Source of the DNA: Planctomycetota bacterium
Lineage (GTDB): Bacteria > Planctomycetota > Planctomycetia > Planctomycetales > Planctomycetaceae
DNA: 8,433 nucleotides
Assembly: GCA_023429275.1 (NCBI GenBank)
Contig: JAEYWB010000568.1
Span: forward strand, 1 to 8,433
Direction of reading: 5' to 3'
The notes below the pieces were generated by a model, which was not told where the DNA came from, ran no database searches, and was given only the letters and a program-made list of their open reading frames with translations. The position numbers were made by a program, and so were the translations under genes. Within the stretch, counting starts at the first letter, position 1; every line of letters starts with the position of its first letter. Positions 6,893 through 8,433 of the stretch are shown here, piece after piece.

Positions 6893-8164
6893 TCATGCCC
6901 CTCGGCGCTGAGACTCGACAGGGCTCCAGAGTTCGGACACCACGCTCGAGCAGAACTCGGAGACCGTCTGAAGAAAGGCCTCGTCGTGCTCGAAGAACCC
7001 GTAGTGCTTCGCAGGAGCGAGATCGCGGTAGCGTCCGGCCGGGGCGTTGTCGGAGATGTGCCGATTGGCGGTCGGGGGCGTGACCGGGTCCCTGTCCCCG
7101 ATTAGGCAGAGGACCGGAATCGGGATATGCGGCAGCACATTCTCGACGTCGTACCTGAGCATTCCCAGGCAGCCGCGGGCCAGCACGGCCGGGGCGGTGG
7201 TCAATGAGTATCGGGAGATGAAGTCCAGCTTCTGGCGGGTCTCGGTGCCGCCGAAGCCGGTGAATGTGTTCGACCAGTGGATCGAGCCGTTGAAATAGCT
7301 CAGGCAGTTCATGAGCCACACGATCGGAGAGAGCGCGATCTGAAGATAAAGGAGAGGGACGATGACCGGCCGCTCGATCGCCGAGAGGAACGTCGCTCCC
7401 CACATTGTGCGGACAGGATTGCGATAGGTTGTGTGGGCGAGGATCAAGCCCCTGATCCGCTTCCCAAGGAGCTCGGGAAACAAGCGGCAGAAGGTCAGTG
7501 TTGTCATTCCTCCGATACTGTGGCCGCAAAGGACCACCGGCTGGTCTCCTGCCACCTGCACGACCGCGCGAAGGTCGTTGGCGAACTTCTCCATGCTGTA
7601 GTCGTCGTTGCCGGGGCGGCCTGATCGGCCCATCCCTGGCATATCCCACACGATCACTCGCCAGCCGTGCTCCACAAGTCGCCGGAGGTAGGCCCATTCT
7701 TCGCAGTCGGTTCCCCAGCCATGGCTCGCGACGATCGTCGGTCCCGCCGGGCCGAAGGTCCGGACATGGAGCCTCGTCCCGTCCGGTCGAACGAGATGAA
7801 GAGCGTCTCCTCCTTCCATCGACGGAACATCGGGGCCTGACTTTCGGAGCAGCCAAGGACCGACAAACCGGCCGGCCGAACTCAAGAGAAGCAGCGCCAC
7901 GGCCCCCGCCAGGAGAGCCGTTGGTTCGTCCCAACCCGGCCGCCAGTCTCGCAACGACCGACGCGGCGCGGTCACCTCGGAGTCCGGCGCCGAAGGATCC
8001 CGCGGGGGTGATGCCTCACCGGTGGCTGTCTCCGCCTGCCGGACCGGCTCCCCCTGCTGCGCCCTCTCGGACCACTCGAAGACCAGCCATCCCGCGGCCA
8101 CGAGGAGAGCCACGGAAAGAATCCCCCGCAACCAGATGAGAAGAACTCCGGCCGGTGTGAGCAT
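6893..8164 (-). CDS. Membrane-anchored alpha/beta hydrolase
   Basis: From ATG at 8164 it is 423 residues. Two N-terminal hydrophobic helices (about 4-29 and 82-102) are separated by a Pro/Glu/Ser-rich linker that should form a loop outside the bilayer. The hydrolase domain starts near 118: oxyanion motif HGWG (148-151), nucleophile elbow GHSIGG (214-219, Ser216), acid in GDRDPVTPP (Asp359) and catalytic His387 in AKHYGFFEH. So the triad is complete and the enzyme is probably active as an esterase, lipase or similar; the substrate cannot be told from sequence. A cap region (about 263-291) is very hydrophobic and could touch the membrane. The ATG at 8164 is preceded by GAGGGAA (8170-8176) with 5 bases between, which decides this start over a TTG at 8209 that would add 15 polar residues before the first helix. 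It is followed by the YihY-family gene. Confidence 0.9.
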   Translation of the reverse strand: MLTPAGVLLIWLRGILSVALLVAAGWLVFEWSERAQQGEPVRQAETATGEASPPRDPSAPDSEVTAPRRSLRDWRPGWDEPTALLAGAVALLLLSSAGRFVGPWLLRKSGPDVPSMEGGDALHLVRPDGTRLHVRTFGPAGPTIVASHGWGTDCEEWAYLRRLVEHGWRVIVWDMPGMGRSGRPGNDDYSMEKFANDLRAVVQVAGDQPVVLCGHSIGGMTTLTFCRLFPELLGKRIRGLILAHTTYRNPVRTMWGATFLSAIERPVIVPLLYLQIALSPIVWLMNCLSYFNGSIHWSNTFTGFGGTETRQKLDFISRYSLTTAPAVLARGCLGMLRYDVENVLPHIPIPVLCLIGDRDPVTPPTANRHISDNAPAGRYRDLAPAKHYGFFEHDEAFLQTVSEFCSSVVSELWSPVESQRRGA

Positions 8165-8169
8165 TGATC

Positions 8170-8176
8170 TTCCCTC
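8170..8176 (-). promoter_or_regulatory. Ribosome binding site of the alpha/beta hydrolase gene
   Basis: GAGGGAA on the minus strand, 5 bases before the ATG at 8164. Its strength and spacing are the main reason to reject the upstream TTG start. Confidence 0.6.
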
Positions 8177-8433
8177 GAAAGAATTCGTCGCCGACGAACT
8201 CCGATGCAAGCCGGATGCCGTGATCGCCTCCTCGCCTTTCTTTCGACGGTGAGCGACAAATTGCTGACCGAGAGCCCCGCTTCACCCTCGGATGACGGCG
8301 GGAAGGACCAGGAATTCTCCCAAGTCGTCACCGGGGGCTTTCCCATGGCGAGAGGTGAAACAACCGGCCTTGTCAGAGGTCTACGTTGTGCAACGGTGTA
8401 AGATTCCTCCCTCCTCAGCACGTTCACAGTCCC
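8177..8433. other. Upstream region of the hydrolase-yihY unit, no gene recognised
   Basis: The last stretch of the window should include the promoter for the minus-strand hydrolase gene. Open frames cross it on both strands but carry no recognisable motif, and the minus-strand one overlaps the hydrolase start in another frame. No convincing -35/-10 pair, repeat or hairpin was found. Confidence 0.4.

Noticed and set aside
5708..7105. 465-codon plus-strand open frame
   Set aside because: It is antisense to the YihY gene and overlaps the fusion gene's end; it lacks any domain and its His/Arg/Asp-rich composition is typical of a shadow frame.
6711..7934. 407-codon minus-strand open frame
   Set aside because: Overlaps the hydrolase and YihY genes in another frame on the same strand; Arg/Pro-rich shadow.
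7972..8427. 151-codon minus-strand open frame at the right end
   Set aside because: Most of its coding-like length overlaps the hydrolase N-terminus out of frame, and its Arg/Ser-rich end looks like a shadow.

Overview
This is a GC-rich bacterial window with six protein genes: one partial at the left edge, five complete. The make-up suggests a planctomycete-like organism: a short secreted Gly/Tyr/Trp-rich protein, long spacers, and membrane-anchored hydrolase and YihY genes. That assignment is an inference from gene style, not from a marker gene. No rRNA, tRNA, CRISPR array, insertion sequence or integrase was recognised.

Left (1-2040, minus strand): a membrane-fusion (HlyD-type) gene is followed, with a 4-base ATGA overlap, by a double-ABC ATPase whose first 325 residues lie in the window. 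Both resemble the E. coli yhiI-rbbA pair very closely as I remember those proteins, including shared motif strings and the order of the genes. A yhhJ-like ABC-2 permease would be expected beyond the left edge. About 455 bases upstream of the pair (2056-2510) hold no convincing gene but contain a clean palindrome at 2143-2155.

Middle (2511-5868): a small secreted glycine-rich protein (minus strand) is followed by a nested stem-loop. It diverges from a plus-strand two-gene unit across a 349-base spacer. That unit is a manganese (non-haem) catalase with all expected metal ligands, then, 9 bases later, a 534-residue fusion of an atypical short-chain dehydrogenase/epimerase domain with a DUF1990/SRPBCC-like domain. 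The close packing suggests co-transcription and possibly a linked oxidative-stress role.

Right (5869-8433): a convergent 118-base spacer with a stem-loop separates that unit from a minus-strand pair, a membrane-anchored alpha/beta hydrolase followed 18 bases later by a YihY/BrkB-family membrane protein. The last 269 bases are the hydrolase's upstream region.

The window does not show a clear new defence or mobile system. The most worthwhile leads are the RbbA/YhiI cassette in an apparently non-proteobacterial setting, the dehydrogenase-DUF1990 fusion next to Mn catalase, and the cysteine-pair glycine-rich secreted protein.
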